This document shows, in pieces, positions 1-8,541 of a stretch of DNA of 64,000 nt. The DNA is taken from contig NZ_FOCN01000013.1 in assembly GCF_900110125.1 (NCBI RefSeq), forward strand, positions 1 through 64,000, in the 5' to 3' direction. Numbering within the stretch: the stretch's first letter is position 1; every line of letters begins with the position of its first letter. The translations under genes and the position numbers were made by a program. The notes under the pieces were generated by a model, which had not been told where the DNA came from, did no database searches, and was given only the letters and a program-made list of their open reading frames with translations. The DNA comes from Cryobacterium luteum. Its GTDB lineage: Bacteria > Actinomycetota > Actinomycetes > Actinomycetales > Microbacteriaceae.

Positions 1-309
1 ATCCTCCCCGCACATCTACGCGGCTCTCTGACCTGGGACCAAGGTGTCGAGATGGCGCATCACACTGCCATCCGCCTTGGCACAAACATGGACGTCTACT
101 TCTGCGACGCAGCCAGCCCCTGGCAACGCGGATCCAACGAGAACACCAACGGCCTACTACGCCAGTACTTCCCCAAGGGCACCAACCTCTCCACCTACAC
201 CGCCGACGACTTACTCGCGGCAGCACACGAGCTCAACGAACGCCCACGGAAGACGCTCGACTGGGACACCCCCGCCGAGCGCTTCGCTAAACTGCTGACT
301 ACTGAATAG
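1..309 (+). CDS. IS30-family transposase, C-terminal fragment (cut by window start)
   Basis: The frame is open from base 1 and stops at 309, so about 102 C-terminal residues are visible and the rest lies upstream. The visible part begins with LTWDQGVEMAHH and continues through YFCDAASPWQRGSNENTNG and LLRQYFPKGTNL, the end of the DDE integrase core of IS30-type transposases, including the conserved glutamate of the GxNENTNGLLR motif. It ends with the family-typical ELNERPRKTLDWDTPAERF. An internal ATG at 52 is not the true start. The fragment could belong to a complete element or to a remnant; the left end is not visible. It lies directly upstream of a decayed mannosidase gene, which fits a region of genome erosion. 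Confidence 0.92.
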   Translation: MLPAHLRGSLTWDQGVEMAHHTAIRLGTNMDVYFCDAASPWQRGSNENTNGLLRQYFPKGTNLSTYTADDLLAAAHELNERPRKTLDWDTPAERFAKLLTTE

Positions 310-317
310 ACCACCCG

Positions 318-332
318 GTGTTGCAACGACCC
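318..332. repeat. Possible right terminal inverted repeat of the IS30-type element
   Basis: Nine bases after the transposase stop lies GGTGTTGCAACGACC. Ends of this kind are familiar from actinobacterial IS30 relatives and the position is right for the right-hand terminus. The left end is outside the window, so the match between the two ends cannot be tested. Confidence 0.4.
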
Positions 333-393
333 CCAGAAACCGCCCTATCGTGGGCCCGGTGTCGCGAGGTGGGCCCCGTCGTAAAATGCCAGC

Positions 394-1863
394 ATGCATG
401 ACGACAGCGCACTCGTTGAGGCTCGGCTGAACCGGTTCGTTCGTGAACGGCTGCAGCCGGCGATCTACCGGGCCACCGCCCCGCTCACGGTCACCGCCTG
501 GGTGGCGCCCGGGGAACCGGTTTCGCATCCGTTTGCGCCATTCGCTGCGGGTGACGCGTGGGGGCGCCCGTGGGGAACCGTCCGGTTCCACCTGACCGGG
601 CTGGTACCGCCCAAATGGGGCGGCCTGGCCCAGCCGCATCGAGGTCGTCGTGGACCTCGGCTTCACCACCGCCGTGCCCGGGTTGCAAGCCGAGGGAATC
701 GCGTACAGCCCCGATGGTCGCCTGCTCAAGGTCATTGAGTCGCTAAACCGCACGGTCACGGCGACCGATACTCGGATCGACCTCTACATCGAAGCCGCCG
801 CCAACCCTAATATCGCCGTCGATTTCAGCTTCACCCCCACCGCGCTCGGCGACCTCGCCACCGCCGGTACCGCGCCGCTTTACCGGCTGCGGCAAGCGGA
901 TGTCGCCCTGCGCGACACACAGGTCTGGGACCTCACCCAGGACATAGTCACCCTCGACGGCTTGCGCCGCGAGCTGCCGTCGGCCCAACCGCGCCGGGCC
1001 GACATTCTGCGGGCCCTGGAACACTGCCTTGACCTGCTCGACCCCGACGACGTGGCCGGCACGGCCCTGGCCGGTCGGGCCTCGAGCTTCACCGCGGCAC
1101 GCTGACCTCGCAGGCCCGCACCAAGCGCGGCAACCGGCGCAGCGAACACCTGCTGCGGGAGGCAGAATTGTGGGCCACCACGGCTGTTGTTCGGGCGGGG
1201 CGGAGGGTCCACGCGCGGCCCTCGAGAACGCGTGGCGGACGGTGTTGCTGCACCAGTTTCATGACATTCTGCCGGGGTCATCGATCACCTGGGTGCACCA
1301 GGAGGCGGAGCGCGAGTATGCGCGGGTCGCGCCCACCCTCGACGGCTGGGTGCTGACGAACCGGCACGTGCGGGTGACAATCGATCCCGACGGTGTGTTC
1401 AGCTCGATCTACGACCGCCACGCCAATCGCGAAGTGGTCCCGATCGGCGCGCGGGCCAACCTGCTCACCCTGCACCGGGATACTCCCACCCAAGGGGACG
1501 CCTGGGACCTCGACACCCCCGCACGCCCGAATGTTCGAGGCTCTCACTGACGCCGAATCGGTCGAGAAACTCGACGGGTTGCCTATCGGCCGAGCGGGCG
1601 TGCGCATCCATCCGGCGGTGGTGATCGAGGCCGTGAAGCCTGCCGAAGACGACAGTGGCGATGTCATCCTGCGGGTCTACGAGGCGCACGGAACCCGGGC
1701 TGGAGCGCGGGTCATCCGCTCGTTCGATGCGACCGGGGCCTTCGAGACCGACCTGCTCGAGCGCCGCGTCGCCCCGAACGCCATCCGAGCGAGCGATGAC
1801 GCTGCCCGGACGCTGGAGCTGCGCCCGTTCCAGCTGCTGACCCTGCGCTATCAGCGCACGTAA
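394..1863 (+). pseudogene. GH38 alpha-mannosidase, multiply frameshifted and deleted remnant
   Basis: Fragments in all three plus frames line up in order with one GH38 alpha-mannosidase. The N-terminal piece (394 to about 630) carries ARLNRFVRERLQPAIYRAT and PWGTVRFHLTGLVPP. The next piece, in another frame to about 1085, has VVVDLGFTTAVPGLQAEG. From about 1084 a third frame reads ELHRGTLTSQARTKRGNRRS and LLREAELWATTA, then the frame changes again at NAWRTVLLHQFHDILPGSSI (about 1220-1290). The C-terminal part shifts once more near 1530 and ends in LELRPFQLLTLRYQRT. Intact relatives are about 1000 residues, while only about 490 codons remain. The block between the N-terminal domain and the HRGT stretch, which holds the catalytic region, is missing. 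The gene cannot make an active enzyme. Confidence 0.9.
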
Positions 1864-1865
1864 CC

Positions 1866-1930
1866 CCGGTAAAAGTTACGACACGCCGTTAACACCCCTC
1901 AACCGACACGGCGTGTCGCATATTTACCGG
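1866..1930. terminator. Long two-part hairpin, probable bidirectional terminator
   Basis: An outer 8-bp arm CCGGTAAA (1866-1873) pairs with TTTACCGG (1923-1930), and an inner 11-bp arm CGACACGCCGT (1879-1889) pairs with ACGGCGTGTCG (1908-1918). It sits between the end of the mannosidase pseudogene and the stop of the convergent ABC transporter, so it could end transcription from both sides. There is no strong U tract. Confidence 0.65.
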
Positions 1931-1952
1931 CAGAACGTACCAGCTTGGCGGG

Positions 1953-3881
1953 TTAGACCAACAGCTGGTGCTTGGCCAGGTCGCGATAGAGGGGAGTGGA
2001 GACCACGAGTTCGGAGTGGGTGCCCACTCCCACGACCTGGCCGTGGTCGAGTACCACGATCTGGTCGCTGTCGACGACGGTCGACAGGCGGTGCGCGATC
2101 ACGATGAGGGTGCGGTCGGCCGCGACGGCGTCGATGGCTTCCCGCATCATCTGCTCGTTCTTACCGTCGAGGCTCGACGTCGATTCGTCGAGCAACAGAA
2201 TGGGCGGTGCCGCGAGCAGCGCCCGCGCGATCGCGAGCCGCTGGCGTTCGCCGCCGGAGAGTTTCACTCCCGACTCGCCGACCGCGGCGCCCAGTCCGGC
2301 CGGGTCTCGGTCGAGCACCTCGCCGAGGTTGACGGCGTGCAGCACCTTGATGCAGTCCTCGTCGGTGGCGTCGGGGGTGGCCAGGGTGAGGTTGTCGCGC
2401 AGTGATCCGGCGAGCACCGGGGCGTCCTGCTCGACGTAGCCGATCTGCGCGCGCAGGGCGGTGCGATCCAACGAGCGGATGTCCAGCCCACCCAGCCGCA
2501 CGGTGCCATCGGAGACGTCGTAGAACCGTTCGATCAGGGCGAGGATTGTGCTCTTGCCGGCGCCGCTGGGGCCGACCAACGCCGTGCGCAGGCCGCGCGG
2601 TGCGCTGAACGACACATCCGTGAGCACCGGGCGCGGGCCGGTGGCCGCCGCCGAGTCTGCCGTGTCGTCGACCGGGCTGGCGGCATCCGTTGCAGCGTCG
2701 ATCTCCACCGGCGCGACCGCGTAGCCGAAGTGCACGTTCTCAAAGCTGATCGCGGCGGCCTCCGGGCGCACCTTCTCGTTGGCGGCGCCGACGGTCATGG
2801 CGAGAGGGGCGATCTCGCGGTCGAACTGGTCCTCGGCGGGCAGGTCGATGATCTCCTGGATGCGACCGAGCGCACCGAGCGCCGAATTGACCGAGGTAAT
2901 CGCGCCGAAGAACTGGCCGAGCGGCATGATCATGAGGAACAGAAACAGGATGAACGCCACCAGATCGGCGATCGTGATGGCGTCGCTTGCGACCCGAAAT
3001 CCGCCGACGCCGAGCACCACGAGAAATGACACCTGCATGGCGATGCCGGCGATCGGAACGACGAGGGCACTGATCTTGGCGACCTTGATTCCCATGCGCC
3101 AGGCGCCGCGGGCGTCCTCCTCAATGACGGCAACCTCACGTTCGGTCGCGTTGGAGGCACGCACGGTGCGAATGGCGCTGATGGCACGCTCGACGCTCGC
3201 GGCGAGGTCGCCGACCTTCACCTGGGCGGCGGTGCTGGCGGTGCGAATGCGCTGCGACAACAGTGTGACGGTGACGACCGACACCGCGATGACGAGCACG
3301 GTGAGGCCGAGCAATACCGGGTCGATGATGAGCATCGCAATGAGCGCGCCGATGAAAGTGAGCGACCCGCCGATCGCTTCGACCAGCCCCTGGGTGAGTA
3401 CCGCACGCAGCAGGGTGGTGTCGCTGCCGACGCGGGAGACGAGGTCGCCGGTGCGGCGCGCGTCGAACTCGCTGATCGGCAGGCGCAGCAGGCGACTGAC
3501 CAGTTTGCGGCGGCTGGAGAGCACGACACCCTCGCCGGTGCGCTGCAGCAGATAGTGCTGGTATCCGCTGATCAGCCCCGAGATCACGACGAGCGCGATG
3601 AGTGCACCGACGAGGGACCCGAGCGGATCATTGGCCTGCACGATCGTGATGACCTGGCTCACGAGCAGCGGCTGAGCGAGACTGGCGGCGGCGCCGAGCA
3701 CGCTCAAAACGATGACGACGCTGAGCACCTTCTTGTGCTCGAACAGGTAGGGCAGCAGCTGGCTGAACTTGGCGCGCGGCCCGGTGGGAGCTGGGCGGCC
3801 GCGTCGGCCGCGGGGAGGCTTCACAGCGGTCGGGGAAACGGATGAAGCAGGAGTTCCAGGCACACGAGTAGCGGTAGTCAC
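1953..3881 (-). CDS. ABC transporter half-molecule: fused permease and ATPase (multidrug/lipid exporter type)
   Basis: This 642-residue protein has an exporter transmembrane domain (about residues 50-330) followed by a nucleotide-binding domain. The ATPase part shows Walker A GPSGAGKST near residue 436, signature LSGGERQRLAIARAL near 540, Walker B ILLLDESTSSLD near 560 and a switch histidine in IVIAHRLST. It probably works as a homo- or heterodimer exporting a hydrophobic substrate, which the sequence does not identify. The basic, proline-rich first 45 residues are likely cytoplasmic. An Asp/Ala-rich insert of about 30 residues (around EIDAATDAASPVDD) interrupts the start of the ATPase domain before Walker A. 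The start is a GTG at 3879-3881 with a weak ribosome binding site, so a later start is possible. It is divergent from the ABC-2 operon at 3951. Confidence 0.9.
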   Translation of the reverse strand: MTTATRVPGTPASSVSPTAVKPPRGRRGRPAPTGPRAKFSQLLPYLFEHKKVLSVVIVLSVLGAAASLAQPLLVSQVITIVQANDPLGSLVGALIALVVISGLISGYQHYLLQRTGEGVVLSSRRKLVSRLLRLPISEFDARRTGDLVSRVGSDTTLLRAVLTQGLVEAIGGSLTFIGALIAMLIIDPVLLGLTVLVIAVSVVTVTLLSQRIRTASTAAQVKVGDLAASVERAISAIRTVRASNATEREVAVIEEDARGAWRMGIKVAKISALVVPIAGIAMQVSFLVVLGVGGFRVASDAITIADLVAFILFLFLMIMPLGQFFGAITSVNSALGALGRIQEIIDLPAEDQFDREIAPLAMTVGAANEKVRPEAAAISFENVHFGYAVAPVEIDAATDAASPVDDTADSAAATGPRPVLTDVSFSAPRGLRTALVGPSGAGKSTILALIERFYDVSDGTVRLGGLDIRSLDRTALRAQIGYVEQDAPVLAGSLRDNLTLATPDATDEDCIKVLHAVNLGEVLDRDPAGLGAAVGESGVKLSGGERQRLAIARALLAAPPILLLDESTSSLDGKNEQMMREAIDAVAADRTLIVIAHRLSTVVDSDQIVVLDHGQVVGVGTHSELVVSTPLYRDLAKHQLLV

Positions 3882-3950
3882 TTATAAATCTTAACCGCCA
3901 TCGCTGCGAACAATCCCCAATGTCCGGCGTGCGGTCTACAGTGGGGAACT

Positions 3951-4877
3951 GTGCCAGACCCTGTCATCGTCAGTCAGAATCTCGTCAAGCGCTACCAGGA
4001 TTTCGTCGCCGTTGACGGCATCAGCTTTGAGGTTGCGCCGGGGGAGTCCTTCGGGCTGCTCGGCCCCAACGGTGCGGGAAAATCTACGACGATGCGCATG
4101 ATCGGTGCCGTCTCCACCCGAACCGGCGGTGAACTGCGCGTGCTCGGTCTCGACCCCAACGAGTACGGTCCCGAGATCCGTTCGCAGCTCGGCGTCGTGC
4201 CGCAGGAGAACAACCTCGACCTGGAATTGAAGGTGCGAGAGAATCTGCTGGTCTACGGTCGCTACTTTGGGCTGCCGCGCGCCCGGGTGGCTCGCCGCGC
4301 CGACGAACTGCTCGAGTTCGCCCAGCTCGCCGACAAGGCCACGCATAAGGTCGACGACCTCTCCGGCGGCATGAAACGGCGTCTCACCATCGCCAGGGCC
4401 CTCATCAACGACCCGCGCCTGCTGCTGCTCGACGAGCCCACCACGGGCCTCGACCCGCAAGCGCGCCATATTCTGTGGGACCGCCTGTTTCGCCTGAAGG
4501 AACAGGGCACGACCCTGCTGGTCACCACCCACTACATGGACGAAGCCGAACAACTCTGCGACCGCCTCGTCGTCGTCGACCAGGGCCGCATCATGGCCGA
4601 GGGTTCCCCGGCCGACCTCATTCGCCGCTACTCTTCCCGCGAAGTGCTCGAGGTGCGGTTCGGTTCCACCCAGAATGCCGAGGTCGCCGAACGCATTCAG
4701 GGGTCTGGCGAACGGGTCGAGGTGCTGCCCGACCGCATATTGGTCTACAGCGACAGCGGTGAGAAAGAATTAGAGCGGATGACCGCGGCCGGCCTCCGCC
4801 CGCTCACCAGCCTCGTGCGTCGCTCCAGCCTCGAAGACGTGTTTTTGCGGCTCACCGGCAGAAACCTGATCGAATGA
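3951..4877 (+). CDS. ABC-2 type exporter, ATP-binding subunit (NodI/DrrA-like)
   Basis: The protein is 308 residues, starts at GTG 3951 and is the first gene of a three-gene operon with two ABC-2 permeases. Walker A GPNGAGKST lies at about residues 38-46, the Q-loop in GVVPQENNLD, signature LSGGMKRRLTIARAL near 137, Walker B LLLLDEPTTGLD near 157 and the H-loop in VTTHYMDEAEQLCDRL. The C-terminal 80 residues (from about REVLEVRFGS) form the accessory domain common in DrrA/NodI-type subunits. It powers export by the two downstream membrane proteins. The substrate is unknown; NodIJ and drug or lipid exporters are the closest family models. Its stop overlaps the next start by four bases (ATGA), so translation is probably coupled. 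Confidence 0.93.
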   Translation: MPDPVIVSQNLVKRYQDFVAVDGISFEVAPGESFGLLGPNGAGKSTTMRMIGAVSTRTGGELRVLGLDPNEYGPEIRSQLGVVPQENNLDLELKVRENLLVYGRYFGLPRARVARRADELLEFAQLADKATHKVDDLSGGMKRRLTIARALINDPRLLLLDEPTTGLDPQARHILWDRLFRLKEQGTTLLVTTHYMDEAEQLCDRLVVVDQGRIMAEGSPADLIRRYSSREVLEVRFGSTQNAEVAERIQGSGERVEVLPDRILVYSDSGEKELERMTAAGLRPLTSLVRRSSLEDVFLRLTGRNLIE

Positions 4878-5725
4878 GGCAGGTGAGTGACGGCATCCGC
4901 TCTGCTGCGCTCGCTGCTGCGGTCGCGGGCGCGGCGCGTACCCGGCGCTACGGCTCCTGGTATGTGGCCGAGCACCGGTTTCGGGTGATGCGGTCGTACG
5001 CCCAGACCGTGCTGTTCACCGCTGTCGGCAGCCCGCTGGTCTACCTCTACGCGATGGGCGTCGGCCTGGCCAGCCTCGTCGACGGCAATCTGGGCGACAA
5101 CGCCGTCAACGGGGTGAGCTACCTCGCGTTCCTGGCGCCGGCGCTGCTCGCGAGCAGCGCTATCGCGGTGGCCTCCGAAGAGTTCACCTACCCGATCATG
5201 CTCGGCTTCAAATGGAATCCCACCTTCTTCGCCATGAACGCGAGCTCGATACAACCGGGCCAGATCATCAACGGCATCGTCATCTCGGTCGCCGCCCGCA
5301 TGGTGCTGACCTGCACCATCTTCTACGTTTTCATGCTGGTCTTCGGTGCGGCGCCCGGCCCGCTCGGGTTCGTCGCGGTGCCGGTGGCGTTGCTCACCGG
5401 CCTGGCTTTCGGCGCGCTCGTGATGGCCTACACGGCCACTCTCAAAGACGACACCGGCCAACTCGCCATGGTGCAGCGATTCGTGATTTTGCCGATGACC
5501 CTCTTCTCCGGCACGTTCTTTCCCCTCGACGTGCTGCCGCGGTACCTGCAGTGGATCGGCTGGATCTCTCCGCTCTGGCACGGCACCGAACTGTCTCGTG
5601 TCTTCGCCTACGGCATGCCCGAACCGATCTGGCTGAGCCTCGTGCACGTGCTGTATCTCGCCGTACTGTTGGCCGTCGGCTGGGTCTGGGCCCGCCGCCT
5701 CACGGTGCGGCGGCTCAACAAATGA
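4874..5725 (+). CDS. ABC-2 type transporter permease, first of a pair
   Basis: A 283-residue integral membrane protein of the ABC2_membrane/NodJ type. It has a cytoplasmic N-terminus with RTRRYGSWYVAEHRFRVMRSY and about six membrane segments, including TVLFTAVGSPLVYLYAMGV and FLAPALLASSAIAVA. The conserved C-terminal stretch FVILPMTLFSGTFFPLDVLP is typical of these permeases. It overlaps the ATPase gene by four bases upstream and the second permease by four bases downstream. The two permeases are clearly paralogous (LAFLAPALLA versus AAFIAPALLA; LFSGTFFPLDVLP versus LFSATFYPLSVYP), so they likely form a heterodimeric channel with the ATPase encoded at 3951. Confidence 0.92.
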   Translation: MRQVSDGIRSAALAAAVAGAARTRRYGSWYVAEHRFRVMRSYAQTVLFTAVGSPLVYLYAMGVGLASLVDGNLGDNAVNGVSYLAFLAPALLASSAIAVASEEFTYPIMLGFKWNPTFFAMNASSIQPGQIINGIVISVAARMVLTCTIFYVFMLVFGAAPGPLGFVAVPVALLTGLAFGALVMAYTATLKDDTGQLAMVQRFVILPMTLFSGTFFPLDVLPRYLQWIGWISPLWHGTELSRVFAYGMPEPIWLSLVHVLYLAVLLAVGWVWARRLTVRRLNK

Positions 5726-6576
5726 CCCGCCCCAACCTGTCGCCATCGACGCTCGCGGCCGCCACTGGCACCGCGCTCCTCTTCGGCAGATTCCCTGTCG
5801 GAAAGTACTACTCCGGCAACGCGCGCAGCGTGATGGCGCGCGGGTGGCGGGCGACCCGCAGCACCAACTCCCTCGTCGTGATGAGCGGTATCGTCGAGCC
5901 CATCTTCTACCTGCTGTCGATGGGCCTCGGCCTCGGGGCGCTGATCGGCCAGGTGCAGACCGAAGACGGCCAGCGTGTGCCTTACGCTGCCTTCATCGCG
6001 CCGGCCCTGCTCGCGGTGGCAGCGATGAACGGCGCCATCTACGACTCGACCTGGAATGTGTTCTTCAAAATGCAGTTCGCCAAGCTCTATGAGGGCATGC
6101 TGGCGACCTCGCTCGGCCCGCTCGACGTGGCGCTCGGCGAGATTTCGCTCGCGCTGGCGCGTGGGCTGCTTTACGCAACCGGATTCATGCTGGTGATGCA
6201 GGCGCTCGGGCTCAACCTGTCCTGGTGGGCGCTGCTCGCCCTGCCGGCGGTGCTGCTCATTGCGTTCGGCTTCGCCAGCGTGGGCATGGCGGTCACGAGT
6301 TATCTGAAGACGTTCCAGCAGATGGACTGGATCAACTTCGTGCTGCTGCCGATGTTCCTGTTCTCCGCCACGTTCTATCCGCTCAGCGTCTACCCGCAGG
6401 GCATCCAGTACGTGATCCAGGCGTTGCCCCTCTGGCACGGCGTTGAACTGGTGCGCGCCCTGACCACCGGCCAGGTGAATGCCGGGCTGCTCTGGCATGT
6501 GCTCTACTACGCCGTGATGATCGCGGTCGGCCTGTTCCTGACGACCCGCCGACTGCGCGCCCTCTTCCTCGATTAA
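5722..6576 (+). CDS. ABC-2 type transporter permease, second of a pair
   Basis: A 284-residue permease paralogous to the one before it. The frame stays open further upstream to 5212, but the true start is ATG 5722, which overlaps the previous stop (ATGA). The product then begins MTRPNLSPSTLAAATG. Membrane segments include LVVMSGIVEPIFYLLSMGLG, AAFIAPALLAVAAMNGAIYD and the late FVLLPMFLFSATFYPLSVYP signature of the family. This is the last gene of the operon, and a long palindrome follows five bases after its stop. Confidence 0.92.
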   Translation: MTRPNLSPSTLAAATGTALLFGRFPVGKYYSGNARSVMARGWRATRSTNSLVVMSGIVEPIFYLLSMGLGLGALIGQVQTEDGQRVPYAAFIAPALLAVAAMNGAIYDSTWNVFFKMQFAKLYEGMLATSLGPLDVALGEISLALARGLLYATGFMLVMQALGLNLSWWALLALPAVLLIAFGFASVGMAVTSYLKTFQQMDWINFVLLPMFLFSATFYPLSVYPQGIQYVIQALPLWHGVELVRALTTGQVNAGLLWHVLYYAVMIAVGLFLTTRRLRALFLD

Positions 6577-6580
6577 CGCG

Positions 6581-6637
6581 CGAGAGCGGGAAAATTGCTG
6601 CCTCGAGTCCTTCGAAGCAACAATTTTCCCGCTCTCG
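6581..6637. repeat. Long near-perfect palindrome between convergent genes (REPIN-like or bidirectional terminator)
   Basis: Arm CGAGAGCGGGAAAATTG (6581-6597) is matched perfectly by its reverse complement at 6621-6637. The 23-bp interior continues the pairing with a few mismatches (TTGCTGCCTCGAG against TTGTTGCTTCGAA). It lies between the ends of the ABC-2 operon and the MFS gene, where a terminator is expected, and the A/T-rich part of the arms could serve. Arms this long are more than a terminator needs, and the shape resembles the repeat units at 17699-19337. Confidence 0.8.
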
Positions 6638-6645
6638 GGTCGTGC

Positions 6646-7998
6646 TTAGCGGTGCAGGTCGAGATCCTTCGTTTCGCGGCTCAAAACCAGCGCGATCAGG
6701 GTGATGACGGCCATGATCGAGAGGTAGATGCCGACCCAGAAGGGGCTGCCCTCACCGAGGGTCCACAGCCAGACGGCGATGAACGGTGCCACGGCAGCGC
6801 CGAGGATCGAGCTGACGTTGTAGGCGAACGCCGAACCGGTGTAGCGCACGTTGGTCGGGAACAACTCGGGCAACAGGGCGCCCATCGGACCGAAGGTCAT
6901 GCCCATGAGCGAGAAACCCACGATGAGGAACAGCATCACGCCGGGGAACCCGGCCCCGAGCAGCGGCACGAAGAGAAAACCGAACACGACGATGAACAGG
7001 GTCACGATGATGAGCGTCTTACGACGTCCGTGCCGGTCGGCCCACGGGCCGGAGGCGAGGGTGAAGATTCCGAAGAACACCACGCCGGCGATCATCATGA
7101 GGATGAAACTGTTGTAGGTGAATCCGAGACCCGGAACCGCGGCATCCGTTGCGGCGCGACCGTAGCTGAGCGTGAACGTAGTCATCAGGTAGAACAGCAC
7201 GTAGGTGGCGAGCATGATGAACGTGCCGAGGATCAGTTCGCGCCAGTTGGACTTGAACACCGCCGCGAGCGGCAGCTTCTCGACCCGGTCGGCCTTGACG
7301 ACCTTGGTGAAGACGTCGCTTTCGACCAGGCGCAGACGCACCCACAGTCCGATGATCACCATGACCGCCGAGAACAGGAACGGGATACGCCAGGCCCATT
7401 CGAGGAACGCCTCGGACGGGCGGGTCGGGTCGGTCGACGGCAGGGCCAGGGCGAGGCCGAGGAACAGTCCGTTGGCGATGATGAAGCCGAGCGGGGCGCC
7501 GACCTGCGGGAAGGTGCCGTACCAGGCACGTTTGCCGACCGGGGCGTTCTCCGTCGCGACGAGGGCGGCGCCGCTCCATTCGCCGCCGAGGGCGAAGCCC
7601 TGGGTGAGGCGCAGGATGACGAGCATCAACGGTGCCCACCAGCCGATCATGGCGTAGGTCGGAAGCAGACCGATCAGGAAGGTCGCGATTCCCATCGTGA
7701 GCAGCGCGCCGACCAGGGTGGCCTTTCGGCCCTTGCGGTCGCCGAAGTGACCGAAGAACAGAGCGCCGATCGGGCGGGCGACCATGGCGGCACCGAAGAC
7801 CGCGAAGGAGGCGAGCAGCGCCGTGGTCTCATTGCCGGTGGGAAAGAACAGGTGCGGGAAGACAAGTACCGCGGCGGTCGCGTAGACGTAGAAGTCGTAG
7901 AACTCAATGGTCGTGCCGATGAGGCTGGCCATGATGACCCGACTCTTCGGATTAAGAGGTGTGGTCGGCGTCGAAACTGACGCGGTCGTTGCTGACAT
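6646..7998 (-). CDS. MFS transporter, metabolite:H+ symporter (MHS/ProP-KgtP) family
   Basis: The 450-residue protein has 12 predicted membrane helices. Its N-terminal half carries RVIMASLIGTTIEFYDFYVY, the MHS-family signature in helix 1, then the loop 2-3 motif FGHFGDRKGRKATL and the helix 4-5 motif RLTQGFALGGEWSGAALVATE. A related loop motif, ADRHGRRKTL, begins the second half. Family members import small organic acids or compatible solutes such as shikimate, 2-oxoglutarate, proline or betaine with protons; the substrate cannot be told from sequence. ATG start at 7996-7998 with a GGAG-containing leader. It stands alone, and its promoter must lie in 7999-8151. Confidence 0.9.
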   Translation of the reverse strand: MSATTASVSTPTTPLNPKSRVIMASLIGTTIEFYDFYVYATAAVLVFPHLFFPTGNETTALLASFAVFGAAMVARPIGALFFGHFGDRKGRKATLVGALLTMGIATFLIGLLPTYAMIGWWAPLMLVILRLTQGFALGGEWSGAALVATENAPVGKRAWYGTFPQVGAPLGFIIANGLFLGLALALPSTDPTRPSEAFLEWAWRIPFLFSAVMVIIGLWVRLRLVESDVFTKVVKADRVEKLPLAAVFKSNWRELILGTFIMLATYVLFYLMTTFTLSYGRAATDAAVPGLGFTYNSFILMMIAGVVFFGIFTLASGPWADRHGRRKTLIIVTLFIVVFGFLFVPLLGAGFPGVMLFLIVGFSLMGMTFGPMGALLPELFPTNVRYTGSAFAYNVSSILGAAVAPFIAVWLWTLGEGSPFWVGIYLSIMAVITLIALVLSRETKDLDLHR

Positions 7999-8151
7999 GA
8001 GGGTGGAACACTCCGGTGGGATGGCTGAGCGCCGACGAAACCCGCAAGTCGATCAGACTTCCCGCAGCAGCGTGTACGCACGAATAGTAGTGTGGCCGCC
8101 TGTAGAGGTCACAAAATACCTTACCGCCGGGACTGTTGCCCGCTGAACCAG

Positions 8152-8508
8152 TTACTTCCAGAGCACCGCGATGACAACGTTCGCGAGGGTCAGGGCGCCG
8201 ATGGCCCAGAGCACGAGCGACGACACGCTCGGCTTCTTGCGATTTACGATCACGAGCACGGTGATCACAATGAGCACGAGCAGCTTGACGCCGATCTTGG
8301 CATTGTCGATGTGGCCGAGCGAGCCCATTTGGATGATGCCCACGAGCAGCAGGCCGGTGACCAGCTGGGTCAGCGCACCGTGGAACATCGCGGCGACGAT
8401 CGTTCCCTTGCCGGCAATGATCGGCTTGATCTGCACGAGAAAGCCGCCGAGCAGCGAGGCAAGGCCGACGAAGTGCAGAATGAGCAGAATGTTGCGTAGA
8501 AGGTCCAT
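8152..8508 (-). CDS. Small four-helix membrane protein of unknown function
   Basis: A 118-residue protein made almost wholly of four hydrophobic segments: LILHFVGLASLLGGFLVQI, GALTQLVTGLLLVGIIQMG, GVKLLVLIVITVLVIV and LWAIGALTLANVVIAVLW. A short basic loop (NRKKPS) lies between helices 3 and 4. I recognise no family with a known role, although similar short proteins are common in actinobacteria. It lies between the riboflavin operon (its start is 33 bases from the ribH stop) and the MFS gene, all on the minus strand, so weak read-through from the rib operon is possible. Confidence 0.75.
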   Translation of the reverse strand: MDLLRNILLILHFVGLASLLGGFLVQIKPIIAGKGTIVAAMFHGALTQLVTGLLLVGIIQMGSLGHIDNAKIGVKLLVLIVITVLVIVNRKKPSVSSLVLWAIGALTLANVVIAVLWK

Positions 8509-8541
8509 GCGTTCAGCCTAGGCACTCAGACGCACCGCGAG

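Noticed and set aside
5212-5721. 170-codon N-terminal extension of the second ABC-2 permease
   Set aside because: It lies within the first permease gene in another frame; ATG 5722 in the ATGA overlap is the natural start.
6595-7980. 461-codon plus-strand frame rich in Glu, His and Gln
   Set aside because: Complement of the MFS symporter gene. The charged composition is the usual mirror of membrane-helix codons.
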